Assembly: GCA_017307505.1 (NCBI GenBank)
Contig: JAFKEE010000017.1
Location: 310,001 to 374,000 of the forward strand
DNA: 64,000 nt
Reading direction: 5' to 3'
Source of the DNA: Acidobacteriota bacterium
GTDB lineage: Bacteria; Acidobacteriota; Terriglobia; Bryobacterales; Bryobacteraceae
Positions 1-8,165 of the stretch are shown here, in pieces. Both the position numbers and the translations under genes were made by a program. The notes under the pieces are model-generated. The model did no database searches. It had not been told where the DNA came from and saw only the letters and a list, made by a program, of their open reading frames with translations. The stretch's first letter is position 1; each line of letters begins with the position of its first letter.

Positions 1-1040
1 TCGCCGCGGGTCCACTCTTCCCCCACCCACGACAACGTGCCGGTTGCGCTTATGGCAAAGACGGCAATGGAGTCGTGCAGACGATTGGCGGCATACAGGA
101 AACGGCCGTCCGCCGAAACCGCCACCTCGGAGGTGTAGTTCGTCCCCGCGAAGCCCTTGGGCAGAGAGCTGATGGTCTGCTTGGCCGCCAGCTTGCCCGT
201 CGCCGGATCGTAGTCGAACGCGATCAGGGTCGACGCCTCTTCCTGGATGCTATAGAACCACCTGCCCTTGGGATGCCAGGCGAAGTGGCGCGGTCCATCG
301 CCGGAAGGCGCCTGGAAGTAGGGCGACGCCGCGGGCACGAGCTTTCCGCCATTGAGAGTCCAGACGTAAATCCTGTCCAGCCCAAGATCGGTCGAGACAA
401 TGAACTTGCCCGACGGATCGGACTGGATCATGTGGCCGTGTGTGCGATCGTGGCCGCTGATGGCGAAGCTGCCCGGAGGCGCGCTGGCGGCCGGCAGGCT
501 TCCGAGTTTGCCCTGTCCCTCTTTCACGTCGGTCGCTGCCCCCAAGGAGCCGTTGGGCTGCACCGGCAGGACCGCGACCGTCCCGCCATGATAGTTCGCC
601 ACAAAGACATACTTGCCGGAAGGGTGCACGCTGAGATGGCACGGCCCGGCGCCGCGCGAACTGACTGTATTGAGAACGGTCAGGCGGCCGGTCGCCCGGT
701 CCACCGACATCGCACTCACGGATCCGGAGCCCTTCTCTTCCTTCGAAGTCGCGACTTCATTGGCCGAGTAGAGGTACTTCCCGCCGGGATGAAGCGCGAG
801 CGAAGAGGGATTGGGCACACTGGTCAACACGTCGCGAGCGGTGAGCGCACCGGTGGCCGGATCCATCTGGAACAGATGGATGCCCTTGCCGTTGCCATGG
901 CTGCCTTCCGGCCCGTCCGCCTGGTTGTAGGTGCCGACGTAGAGCAGATTCGATTTCGGTGTCTGGGCGGCGGCGCTCGCCAGCGAAGCCGCAAGTTGAA
1001 GGAAACCGCGTCGCGTGGGGGAGAGGTTCAGATTGGGCAT
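1..1040 (-). CDS. Secreted lactonase-family beta-propeller protein (partial, C-terminus outside window)
   Basis: This is the N-terminal ~346 residues of a lactonase-type seven-bladed propeller; the frame stays open to base 1, so the C-terminus lies outside. The start at 1040 gives MPNLNLSPTRRGFLQLAAS, a Tat-like signal (TRRGFLQ followed by an Ala-rich stretch). The mature part opens with LLYVGTYN and repeats blade phrases such as LALHPGGKYLYSANE and LSVHPSGKYVFVANYHGG, typical of the 6-phosphogluconolactonase/YkgB-like family. Known members hydrolyse sugar lactones, but many family proteins have no proven substrate. It lies just downstream of a symporter and a sugar-isomerase-like gene on the same strand, which fits periplasmic or cell-surface sugar handling. 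Family assignment is firm; the lactonase activity is inference. Confidence 0.85.
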   Translation of the reverse strand, partial: MPNLNLSPTRRGFLQLAASLASAAAQTPKSNLLYVGTYNQADGPEGSHGNGKGIHLFQMDPATGALTARDVLTSVPNPSSLALHPGGKYLYSANEVATSKEEKGSGSVSAMSVDRATGRLTVLNTVSSRGAGPCHLSVHPSGKYVFVANYHGGTVAVLPVQPNGSLGAATDVKEGQGKLGSLPAASAPPGSFAISGHDRTHGHMIQSDPSGKFIVSTDLGLDRIYVWTLNGGKLVPAASPYFQAPSGDGPRHFAWHPKGRWFYSIQEEASTLIAFDYDPATGKLAAKQTISSLPKGFAGTNYTSEVAVSADGRFLYAANRLHDSIAVFAISATGTLSWVGEEWTRG

Positions 1041-1101
1041 GAGGCTTGAGCCTAGTATGCCCAATCCGGAACCGTGAATCGGATCTATCCTTCGAGCCGC
1101 C

Positions 1102-2904
1102 CTAGTCCCACAGCCTACGGATGACCAGGATCAGGATCGTGCCGCTGACGGCCAGCGTGGCGGTGAGCATCGCCACGTAGTCCATGCGGCCATACAGGAA
1201 GTTGCCTACCAGGAACAGGCCGGACCAGATCACCGAGACGCCCGTCACCCAGCCGATCATCGCCAGCGGGATGTTGTCCTGCCGGGCATAGGCGGCGGCT
1301 TCCACCGGATCGACTCCGGCTTCGCGGCGAATGGCCGTCCAGCCGGGCCCGATGGGATGAACCTTGCGGTAGAAGGAGATGAGCGTCGCCCGGTCGGTCT
1401 GCGGACCCACCAGGGCCGTGGCCACCCAGCACAGCGTCGTGAAGCCGATCGTCAGCAGCAGTTCCTTGTATGTGCCGAGGTTGACGCCGGATTTGTGCAG
1501 GAACAGGAACGCCAGAGAAGCGGCGAACGAGCTGATCATGGCCACAATTTCACACCAGGCCGTAATGCGCCACCAGAACCAGCGCAGCAGATACAGCAGG
1601 CCCGTACCAGCGCCCACCTGCAGCATGATGTTGAAGTTGTCCTGCGCCGTCTGAAGCACGAACACCATGGCGGAAGAGAGAACGAAGAGGAGAATCGTCG
1701 CCCAGCGGCCAGCCTTCACGTAGTGCTTCTCGGTTTCGCCGGGCTTCAGGAAGCGGCGGTAGAAGTCATGCACCAGGTAGGACGCGCCCCAGTTCAGGTG
1801 GGTCAGGATCGTTGACGAGTTGGCCGCCACCAGGCCGCCGACCATCAGGCCGATGAAGCCCGTGGGCAGGAACTTCAGCATGGCCGGGTACGCGATGTCA
1901 TGGCCGACAAGCGAGGGGTCCACATGGGGAAACGCCTTCTGGATATCGGTGAGTTCGGGATAGATGATCAGCGAGGCCAGGCCGACGATGATCCAGGGCC
2001 AGGGGCGCAGGACGTAATGGGCCAGGTTGAAGAACAGGGAGCTGCCGAGCGCGTCCTTCTCCGATTTCGAGGCCAGCATGCGCTGGGCGATGTAGCTGCC
2101 GCCGCCAGGTTCGGCGCCCGGATACCAGACCGCCCACCATTGCACGGTAAGCGGAATGATGAACACCGCCAGGGCCAGATCCCAACTGCTGGTGAAGTCG
2201 GGCAGGACGTTCAGGTAGTTCAGGCCGCCGGGCCCCACCTTGTGCGAGAGTTTCTCCACCAGGCCGGCCATGCCGCCCACCTGAGGCAGCTTCAACGCGA
2301 AGTAAGCGGCCGCGATGACGGCCGTCATCTTGATGAAGAACTGGATCATGTCGATCACCAGCACCCCCCACAGGCCGGAGTGAGCGGCGAAGACGACATT
2401 CAACAGGCCGACGGCGAGCAGCGTCTGCCAGCGGGTCATGCCGAACAGGACACTGGCGATCTTGCAGGCCGCCAGGTTCACCGACGCCATGATGATGCAG
2501 TTGAAAAATAGACCCAGATAGACGGCGCGGAAACCGCGCACGGCGGAGGCCGCCTTGCCGGAGTAGCGGACCTCGTAGAATTCCAGATCCGTCAGCACGC
2601 CGGAGCGCCGCCACAGACGGGCATAGAAGAAGACCGTGGAGACACCCGTCAGGGTGAATGCCCACCATTGCCAGTTGCCGGCCACGCCCTGGGTACGGAC
2701 GAAGTTGGCGACCAGGTTGGGGGTATCGGAGGAGAAGGTGGTGGCGACCATCGAGAGGCCGGCCAGCCACCAGGGGACCGAACGTCCTGAGGCGAAAAAC
2801 TCGGCTGTGCTCTTGCCCGATCGCTTGCCAAAAAAGAGTGCCGGGATGAAGCAAATCAGGATCGACGCAAGGGCGATCACCCAATCCAGAGGACCTAGAT
2901 GCAT
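1102..2904 (-). CDS. Sodium:solute symporter family (SSS/SLC5) transporter
   Basis: A 600-residue polytopic membrane protein with about 13 or more hydrophobic helices. It has typical SSS features: an N-terminal helix, a FFASGRSVPWWLAGLS segment near residue 45, and a late SSTILTHLNWGASYLVHDF segment where LeuT-fold symporters bind sodium. The start at 2904 (MHLGPLDWVIAL) is chosen because GGGAG lies 5 nt upstream; an in-frame extension to 2982 has no such site. The family imports sugars, carboxylates or amino acids with Na+. The adjacent TIM-barrel isomerase (82 bp upstream in the same direction) and lactonase suggest a sugar-like substrate, but the sequence does not identify it. Confidence 0.88.
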   Translation of the reverse strand: MHLGPLDWVIALASILICFIPALFFGKRSGKSTAEFFASGRSVPWWLAGLSMVATTFSSDTPNLVANFVRTQGVAGNWQWWAFTLTGVSTVFFYARLWRRSGVLTDLEFYEVRYSGKAASAVRGFRAVYLGLFFNCIIMASVNLAACKIASVLFGMTRWQTLLAVGLLNVVFAAHSGLWGVLVIDMIQFFIKMTAVIAAAYFALKLPQVGGMAGLVEKLSHKVGPGGLNYLNVLPDFTSSWDLALAVFIIPLTVQWWAVWYPGAEPGGGSYIAQRMLASKSEKDALGSSLFFNLAHYVLRPWPWIIVGLASLIIYPELTDIQKAFPHVDPSLVGHDIAYPAMLKFLPTGFIGLMVGGLVAANSSTILTHLNWGASYLVHDFYRRFLKPGETEKHYVKAGRWATILLFVLSSAMVFVLQTAQDNFNIMLQVGAGTGLLYLLRWFWWRITAWCEIVAMISSFAASLAFLFLHKSGVNLGTYKELLLTIGFTTLCWVATALVGPQTDRATLISFYRKVHPIGPGWTAIRREAGVDPVEAAAYARQDNIPLAMIGWVTGVSVIWSGLFLVGNFLYGRMDYVAMLTATLAVSGTILILVIRRLWD

Positions 2905-2985
2905 AAGAACTCCCTGAACGGCTGAGAATAGCGCATGGGCGGGGTAAAAGCCAATGCGCTCCTCCGGCGCTATCTCCGGCAAGTT

Positions 2986-3906
2986 CTAGGCAATCAGGGA
3001 GAAGGCCTTCTTCATGGCAGTGATCGTGGTTTGCAGGGCCTGGTCGGGCGGCATGGCCCGCAGAGCCGCGTTGAACGGCTCGCAGCGGACCGGCGCATCG
3101 CAGCCGATCTTGTTCAGCGCGTTCAGGAAATCGGCCACGGCAATTACGCCGGTGGCGCAGGGGATCTCACGCTTGCTGTCGACCTGCTGGTCGAGGGGCA
3201 CGCCGGCCGGCGCGTCGTTCAAGTCCACCGAGATCACGTCCTTGTTCGACAGGGCCAGGATGTCGGCCACGGTATCGCCGGCGGTGTACCAGTGCCAGCT
3301 ATCCATCAGCAGACCCATGTTGGGCGCGCCGGTGGCTGCGATCAGCTCCCTCATCTCCTTCATGGTGTGGATGAAAGCGTACCGCTTTGCCGTCCAGAGT
3401 GTTTTCGGCCCCACATACTCCAGCCCCAGGCGCAGCCCGTCCCCGTTGAGCACCCGGGCACACTCGCGCAGACGGCGGACGTGCACATCGAAATTCTCGC
3501 GATACGTGAGCGTATCGCTGTTCGGCGACAGCCAGGTGCTGACACGCGTGACCCCTGCCTTACGCAGGGCGGCGCTGCGGGCGGGCAGCTCTTTGATCCC
3601 CTTGGCAAACTCTTCGTCCGATTTGCGGAACTCCACCGGCAGACCGGCATTGGCCCACACCACCTTCTTCGCCTTCATGTCATCCAGGAAGCGTTTCACC
3701 GTGCTTTCGTCCTGGGCGGCGAGCCACGCCGAATCGGCCGTGACCGACTCGAAGCCGAAGCGGGCGGCATAGTCCAAGGCCTCCGTCTGTGAGGCTTTTA
3801 CGCCGATTGAGCCGCAATCCAGGTGGATGGTCATCCGGGTGCGGCCGGATGCCATCGCGGCGGGCACCAGGGCGGTGGTCGCCGCCAACATTTCGCGCCG
3901 GGTCAT
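2986..3906 (-). CDS. Sugar phosphate isomerase/epimerase-like TIM-barrel protein with Tat-type signal
   Basis: 306 residues. The N-terminus MTRREMLAATTALVPAAMA looks like a twin-arginine or Sec signal, so the protein is probably exported. The body fits the xylose-isomerase-like/AP-endonuclease-2 TIM barrel. Likely metal and substrate residues occur in GLEYVGP (Glu), LLMDSWHWYTAGD (Asp, His), SVDLNDAP and VRCEPFN (Glu). These enzymes isomerise or epimerise sugars or inositol derivatives. GGAGG sits 6 nt before the ATG at 3906, fixing the start. It leads a minus-strand run into the symporter. Export of this fold is common in Acidobacteriota and Planctomycetes but its substrates are rarely known. 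Confidence 0.85.
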   Translation of the reverse strand: MTRREMLAATTALVPAAMASGRTRMTIHLDCGSIGVKASQTEALDYAARFGFESVTADSAWLAAQDESTVKRFLDDMKAKKVVWANAGLPVEFRKSDEEFAKGIKELPARSAALRKAGVTRVSTWLSPNSDTLTYRENFDVHVRRLRECARVLNGDGLRLGLEYVGPKTLWTAKRYAFIHTMKEMRELIAATGAPNMGLLMDSWHWYTAGDTVADILALSNKDVISVDLNDAPAGVPLDQQVDSKREIPCATGVIAVADFLNALNKIGCDAPVRCEPFNAALRAMPPDQALQTTITAMKKAFSLIA

Positions 3907-3951
3907 GGAAATTCCTCCAAAGTGTATTCCTGTCGGGAAAGTCTATCGCAT

Positions 3952-4407
3952 ATGCTGGAAGACTATAAGCGCTCCGCCATGAGTTTATCCCTCGGTCAGA
4001 TAATCTTGCGGGTGGAGGATCCAGGCACGCCTGTGGTGTGGCTGGACCCAAGTGTCCCGGAGTCTCTCTGGGCGAGCCTCCCCGCGGCTCTCCAACGCGC
4101 CGGTTATTCGGTGCTGAATCTCGACGGCTCCACGCCGATTACCGACGTGGCGACGCTGTTGGAGCGCTTCAACTCCGTGGGACCCGAGCTCCCCTTCTTT
4201 GGGACCGATCTGTCAGCCTTGCGACAGGGTCTCCTGCGTCTTCCCAACGATTCCCACAAGGGCTGGGCCATCCTGTTCCCGGGCCCGGAACTGCTCCGCC
4301 AGAACGACGAAGGGGCCTTCGAAGAACTCCTGGAGATCCTCGAGTTCATCCACGAATCGCGCTACGAGATTCACCAGCGCATGTTCAAGCTGATTGTGCG
4401 GGATTGA
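3952..4407 (+). CDS. Barstar-like (barnase-inhibitor fold) protein
   Basis: About 151 residues. Family-like features are VLNLDGSTPITDVATLLERF, then FFGTDLSALRQGLLRLPN, which resembles the barstar 'F-G-x-N-x-D-A-L' helix, then a hydrophobic strand WAILFPGPELL and a C-terminal helix rich in Glu and Leu. Barstar-fold proteins bind and inhibit secreted ribonucleases in the cytoplasm. No ribonuclease gene was recognised next to it, so it may be an orphan immunity protein or have another binding role. The start at 3952 is uncertain; ATG at 3979 (MSLSLGQ) is a good alternative. The 3' end overlaps the convergent phosphoesterase gene by 23 bp. Confidence 0.6.
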   Translation: MLEDYKRSAMSLSLGQIILRVEDPGTPVVWLDPSVPESLWASLPAALQRAGYSVLNLDGSTPITDVATLLERFNSVGPELPFFGTDLSALRQGLLRLPNDSHKGWAILFPGPELLRQNDEGAFEELLEILEFIHESRYEIHQRMFKLIVRD

Positions 4408-6121
4408 CCGCCACGGTCACGAACACGGGCCCGCTCCACTCATAACCGGCATTCAGCCTGACCTCGAGACTGCCTTCCGGGGCATCGGACGGCATCGTGT
4501 AGTCGAGCCGGTACACGCCAGGCAGCGCGGTGGGCTGGGGGATCACCCGGATGAGGCTGCAGGCCATCGCCAGGGTCAGAGGCGCCGCGGGCAGTTCGCC
4601 GGCGAGAACACCCAGGCCCGTGGCAAACAGGTCGGCGGGGGTGCCCGGCGCAACCGTGTGCTTCGGATCCACGGGGAACAGCGCGGGCGCCACTGCGGCG
4701 ATGCTGGCTTCGGCCTCCACCTGCCCGTTCGGCGTCTCCGCGCGCAGGCGAATCACGCCCGACGCAGTGTAGGGGATCTGGAACTGCGCCATCACCGCAT
4801 TCGAATCAATGACGTCGACCAGTTGCCCGTCGCACCGCAGACGCACCGGTCGGTCAGGCAGGAAGTGGTAGCCGCGCAGGATCGCCAGCGAGCCCGGAGC
4901 GAGAGTGGGCCGCTGGTCGGCCGCATTCACCACGTCCCGGATCGCCGGAGCGGGCGCGATCTCCACGCTGTCCAGTTCGATGCGATTCGGATCGCAGGCC
5001 TTCACCACCATGCGCAGGCCGTCGATGTGGACCTTTACATACTCATAGACCGAAGCGCCGAAGGCCGTCAGCGGGTGGACATAAAAGGGGTAGAGCCGCG
5101 CTCCGCCGCCGCCGGTGATGACGTAGGTGGTCCCCACCCCGTCCTTCGCGGGCTGGCCGTCTTTCACCGGGCAGGTCCGCTGGTAGAAGTGCTCATGGCC
5201 GTTGAGCACCAAGGGCACGGAATAGCGTTCGCACAGCGTCGCCAGGCGCCGGCGGGACAGGTCCACAAAGGGATCGTCCTTGTGCAGGCCGGCCGTGTAG
5301 GCAGGGTGGTGGAAGATGACGACCCGCCAGAATGAAGTGCTGTCCCGCAGCTGCTGCTCCAGCCAGGGCAGCATGCGGTTAGTATCGGGTTCCGGCAGGA
5401 CCGGATCGTTCGAATCCACGGAGATGATGTGGACCGGCCCATGCTGTACGGAGTAGTAGCTCAGCTGTTCCTCCGGCCCCAGCCGCAACTTCATGTAGGG
5501 CCGCAGGACATCGGTGTAGTACTCGTGATTGCCGGGACACGTGAAGAAGGGGATGCGCGCCATCTGGGCGGCGTAGGGCTTCAGGAAGCCTTCCCGCAAA
5601 TCAGTGAAGCTCCCGGCGGGATAGCCCATGTCGCCGACGTGCAGGACGAAGTTCGCGTCCGTTTCCTGATCCATGGCGGCGGCAAGGGCATACTGCTCCG
5701 GCAGCCGGGAGCCGGAATCGCCCAGCGCGAGGAAGGTCGCCGTGGGGCCATGCGGACCCGGGGTGCGGAAGCTGCCGGAGCCGGCCGGCGAGCCGTTCCA
5801 CTCCATGCGGTACCGGATGTTGGTTTCCGGCGGCAGATCGGGCAGGCGGGCGATGAGCAGTTCAAGTTCGGAATCGAGACCCGTGACGTTTGGAGGGAGA
5901 GGGTGGACCCCGATATCCAGCTGTGACCATTCGCCATCGCCAGCCTGCCACGAAAGCAGTCCGGCGCCCGGCTCAGTGAGTACCCAAAGCAGGGAGGCTC
6001 CGCCGCCGGGCAGGAACTGGAGGCGCGCCGTGGCGGGCGTCGGCGCGGCGCGCAGGACACGGGCACCGGTCACCCCGGCCAGCAGGGCTTGCAAAAACAA
6101 CCGGCGCCCGTGATGTGTCAT
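4385..6121 (-). CDS. Exported metallophosphoesterase (purple-acid-phosphatase-like) with TIGR03437-like C-terminal domain
   Basis: 578 residues. A Tat signal (GRRLFLQALLAGV) is followed by a fibronectin-like N-terminal domain (residues ~30-122) as in purple acid phosphatases. The catalytic core has the expected metal motifs: GDSG 134-137, GDMGY 163-167, GNHE 197-200, HH 271-272 and GHEH 308-311. The last ~180 residues start VVNAADQRPTLAPGSLA and contain QFQIPY and APALFPV, the pattern of the Solibacter-type TIGR03437 C-terminal domain often found on exported Bryobacteraceae proteins. It should hydrolyse phosphomono- or diesters outside the cytoplasm. Its ATG at 6121 overlaps the upstream CotH-like stop (ATGA), so the two are probably translationally coupled. 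Confidence 0.88.
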   Translation of the reverse strand: MTHHGRRLFLQALLAGVTGARVLRAAPTPATARLQFLPGGGASLLWVLTEPGAGLLSWQAGDGEWSQLDIGVHPLPPNVTGLDSELELLIARLPDLPPETNIRYRMEWNGSPAGSGSFRTPGPHGPTATFLALGDSGSRLPEQYALAAAMDQETDANFVLHVGDMGYPAGSFTDLREGFLKPYAAQMARIPFFTCPGNHEYYTDVLRPYMKLRLGPEEQLSYYSVQHGPVHIISVDSNDPVLPEPDTNRMLPWLEQQLRDSTSFWRVVIFHHPAYTAGLHKDDPFVDLSRRRLATLCERYSVPLVLNGHEHFYQRTCPVKDGQPAKDGVGTTYVITGGGGARLYPFYVHPLTAFGASVYEYVKVHIDGLRMVVKACDPNRIELDSVEIAPAPAIRDVVNAADQRPTLAPGSLAILRGYHFLPDRPVRLRCDGQLVDVIDSNAVMAQFQIPYTASGVIRLRAETPNGQVEAEASIAAVAPALFPVDPKHTVAPGTPADLFATGLGVLAGELPAAPLTLAMACSLIRVIPQPTALPGVYRLDYTMPSDAPEGSLEVRLNAGYEWSGPVFVTVAVNPAQSA

Positions 6122-7389
6122 CGCGTCACAACACCTGTCTGGGCAGGCGCTTGCCGAACCGGGCCTTCCAGGTCCAGGTTCTGGACACCCTCCGAGGCAA
6201 GTGCCTCCTGCAGGAAGGTGAAGCGGCTGCGGATCGAAAAGATCGTCCAATCCAACGCCTCATCATACTCCGCCTGCGTGTAGGGTTTATTCTTATCTTC
6301 AATCGCGGAGGCTTTGGTCAAGGCAATGGCCTGGGCCGCCAGCCGGTCGAGCCAGCCGTCCTTGCCACCGGCAAGGCGGTTCACTTCTTTGAGATGGAGC
6401 AGGTAGCGCTGCTTCAGCTCGGGCACCTGCATCGCGTTCCTGAGAATGACGTTCTCATCCAGCCGCGCGTAGATGGGTTCGTCCCAGTAGTTCAGGGCGG
6501 CGCTTTTGTCCCACGGAATGAACTCGAACGCTGCGCCGGCACCCGCCTGGTAGAGGTAGAAGTTGTTCGAACCCACCACCCCGGCGATGCCATCGATCTC
6601 ACCCAGATAGGTCTCCACGGCCACCTGGCGCAGCAGCCGGTTGATGTCCAGGTGCACGGCGATGTCGTCGACGAAGGTCGCGGGCGTGGTGGCGTTGAGG
6701 GCCTTGACGAAGGCCATCAGCTCTTCGGTATTGGGCGTCTTTTTGTTGGTTTTCAATTCGAAAGGATTGGGCGAATAAGCGGCGGGATCGTCGCCCAGAT
6801 CTTCGAAGTGATAGATGAAGACCAGATTGAACTCGTACAGCCAACCTGTATTGGTGTAGAAATTACGCGCCAGAAACGGCGTGTCGATATCTTCCACCAT
6901 CAGGAACAGTCCCTGATACTCGCCGTTCACGTTCACCCGGGCATAGGCGCTGCGGGGGGCCGGCACTCCGGCCCGGCGGAACATCTGCATGCTGAGGTAG
7001 TCGCGCAGCATGGGCGGATCCTGGGTCATGTTGAGCAACACCAGGGATTTCTGGAGGAGAAACCTGGCGCCATCGACATACTTATCGATTGAGATTTTCA
7101 GCGACGGCTTCACACCGGAACGGCTGCTGCTGCCGCGGCTGCGCACGGCGACATCAGTAACGGTGATGCCGCCCCAACTCATGTTGGCCTTGTAGTAGGT
7201 GTCTTCGGTGTAGTTCTGCTTGAGGAGCGCCCAGTCGTCCGGACTCATCGTGAGATCGATTTGATGCAGAACGCTGGAGTCATACAGCTTCGAGGAGCAA
7301 TCGATGACCGAATCCGGAACCTGACCCTGGAGATTCTCAACACAGAACGAGGCAAGCACTCCAATCAGTATTAAATTGTTTATTTTCAT
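6118..7389 (-). CDS. CotH kinase family protein, exported
   Basis: 423 residues with a Sec-type signal (MKINNLILIGVLASFC...). Family hallmarks are VRSRGSSSRSGVKPSLKI, the LNMTQDPPMLRDYLSMQMF segment, VNVNGEYQGLFLMVEDID and the late SNNFYLYQ...FEFIPWDKSAA, matching the CotH atypical kinase core in order. CotH of Bacillus phosphorylates spore-coat proteins; exported homologues in other phyla are thought to phosphorylate surface proteins or bind polysaccharides. The ATP-site Asp appears to be in IPWDKS, where many relatives read WDxD, so activity is not certain. It is followed with a 4-bp overlap by a secreted phosphoesterase, an attractive kinase/phosphatase pairing. Confidence 0.85.
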   Translation of the reverse strand: MKINNLILIGVLASFCVENLQGQVPDSVIDCSSKLYDSSVLHQIDLTMSPDDWALLKQNYTEDTYYKANMSWGGITVTDVAVRSRGSSSRSGVKPSLKISIDKYVDGARFLLQKSLVLLNMTQDPPMLRDYLSMQMFRRAGVPAPRSAYARVNVNGEYQGLFLMVEDIDTPFLARNFYTNTGWLYEFNLVFIYHFEDLGDDPAAYSPNPFELKTNKKTPNTEELMAFVKALNATTPATFVDDIAVHLDINRLLRQVAVETYLGEIDGIAGVVGSNNFYLYQAGAGAAFEFIPWDKSAALNYWDEPIYARLDENVILRNAMQVPELKQRYLLHLKEVNRLAGGKDGWLDRLAAQAIALTKASAIEDKNKPYTQAEYDEALDWTIFSIRSRFTFLQEALASEGVQNLDLEGPVRQAPAQTGVVTR

Positions 7390-7476
7390 TGGCTTACCAT
7401 AACAATAAAGACGTCAATGTCCGAAAAAAGGTTGCGCTGGCCGTGATGTGATGGTTGTCGCATTGCCTCAGCAAGC

Positions 7477-7519
7477 TAGCGCCTGCTATCTTGGTAGACG
7501 CTATGTTAGCGGACGCTAA
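7477..7519. promoter_or_regulatory. Putative operator: repeated TAGCG/CGCTA palindromes at the TetR gene start
   Basis: TTAGCGGACGCTAA at 7506-7519 is TTAGCG and CGCTAA separated by 2 bp. TAGCG at 7477-7481 pairs with CGCTA at 7499-7503, and TAGCGCCTGCTA (7477-7488) is a degenerate copy 30 bp before the core of the perfect one. The cluster spans the intergenic region and the proposed TetR ATG (7503), as expected for an autoregulated efflux operon operator. It may also affect the divergent CotH gene. Confidence 0.45.
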
Positions 7520-8162
7520 TTTCGAAACACCCGTCGTAGGCAAACAGCGGTTGCGCAGCGGAGAACGCCGCGCCGCGATCCTGCGCACCGCGGTGGAGTT
7601 GTTTGCCCAGCGCGGATTCCGTGGCACCACGACGCGCGAACTGGCTTCCGCCGTCGGCGTGAGCGAACCGGTGCTCTATCAGCACTTCGCCACCAAACGG
7701 GATCTCTACACCGCCATCGTCGACCATATGGTGGCGCAGGCTTCGCAGACGTTCGACGCCAGCATGCGCCAGGTGGATGGCGGCCAGGATGACCGCGAAC
7801 TGCTGCAGGCCCTGGGCGAAGTGATCCTCAGCTGGTATCTACAGGACCCCGCCCAGATCCGGCTGCTGCTGTTCAGCGGGTTGGAAGGTCATGAATTAGC
7901 GGAGTTGTGGCACGAACGCGCCACCACCCAGTTCAAAGCCTTTGTCGCCTCTTACATGGAGCGGCGCATCAAGGACGGAGCCTTCCGCGGCTTCGATCCC
8001 CACACGCTCTCCCTCGCCTTCGTCGGCCCCATCGCCCATTACGGCCTGGTTTCGACTGTCTTCCGCTGCCCGTTGCCCGAACGTCCGCGGAACGAGATCG
8101 TCCGGGAATTCGTTGATCTTTTTTTGAATGGCATCCGCCCCCGTGCGGAAGGAGACCTGTAG
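7503..8162 (+). CDS. TetR/AcrR-family transcriptional regulator of the RND efflux operon
   Basis: 219 residues. The N-terminal helix-turn-helix reads AAILRTAVELFAQRGFRGTT then TRELASAVGVSEPVLYQHF, the standard TetR DNA-binding domain. The C-terminal helical region (from ~residue 70) would bind a drug-like ligand and dimerise. It lies 3 bp upstream of the membrane-fusion-protein gene and so probably represses its own operon. The start at 7503 is chosen for domain position; an in-frame start at 7455 would add 16 residues. Palindromic TAGCG/CGCTA repeats lie directly over this start. Confidence 0.9.
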   Translation: MLADANFETPVVGKQRLRSGERRAAILRTAVELFAQRGFRGTTTRELASAVGVSEPVLYQHFATKRDLYTAIVDHMVAQASQTFDASMRQVDGGQDDRELLQALGEVILSWYLQDPAQIRLLLFSGLEGHELAELWHERATTQFKAFVASYMERRIKDGAFRGFDPHTLSLAFVGPIAHYGLVSTVFRCPLPERPRNEIVREFVDLFLNGIRPRAEGDL

Positions 8163-8165
8163 TTT

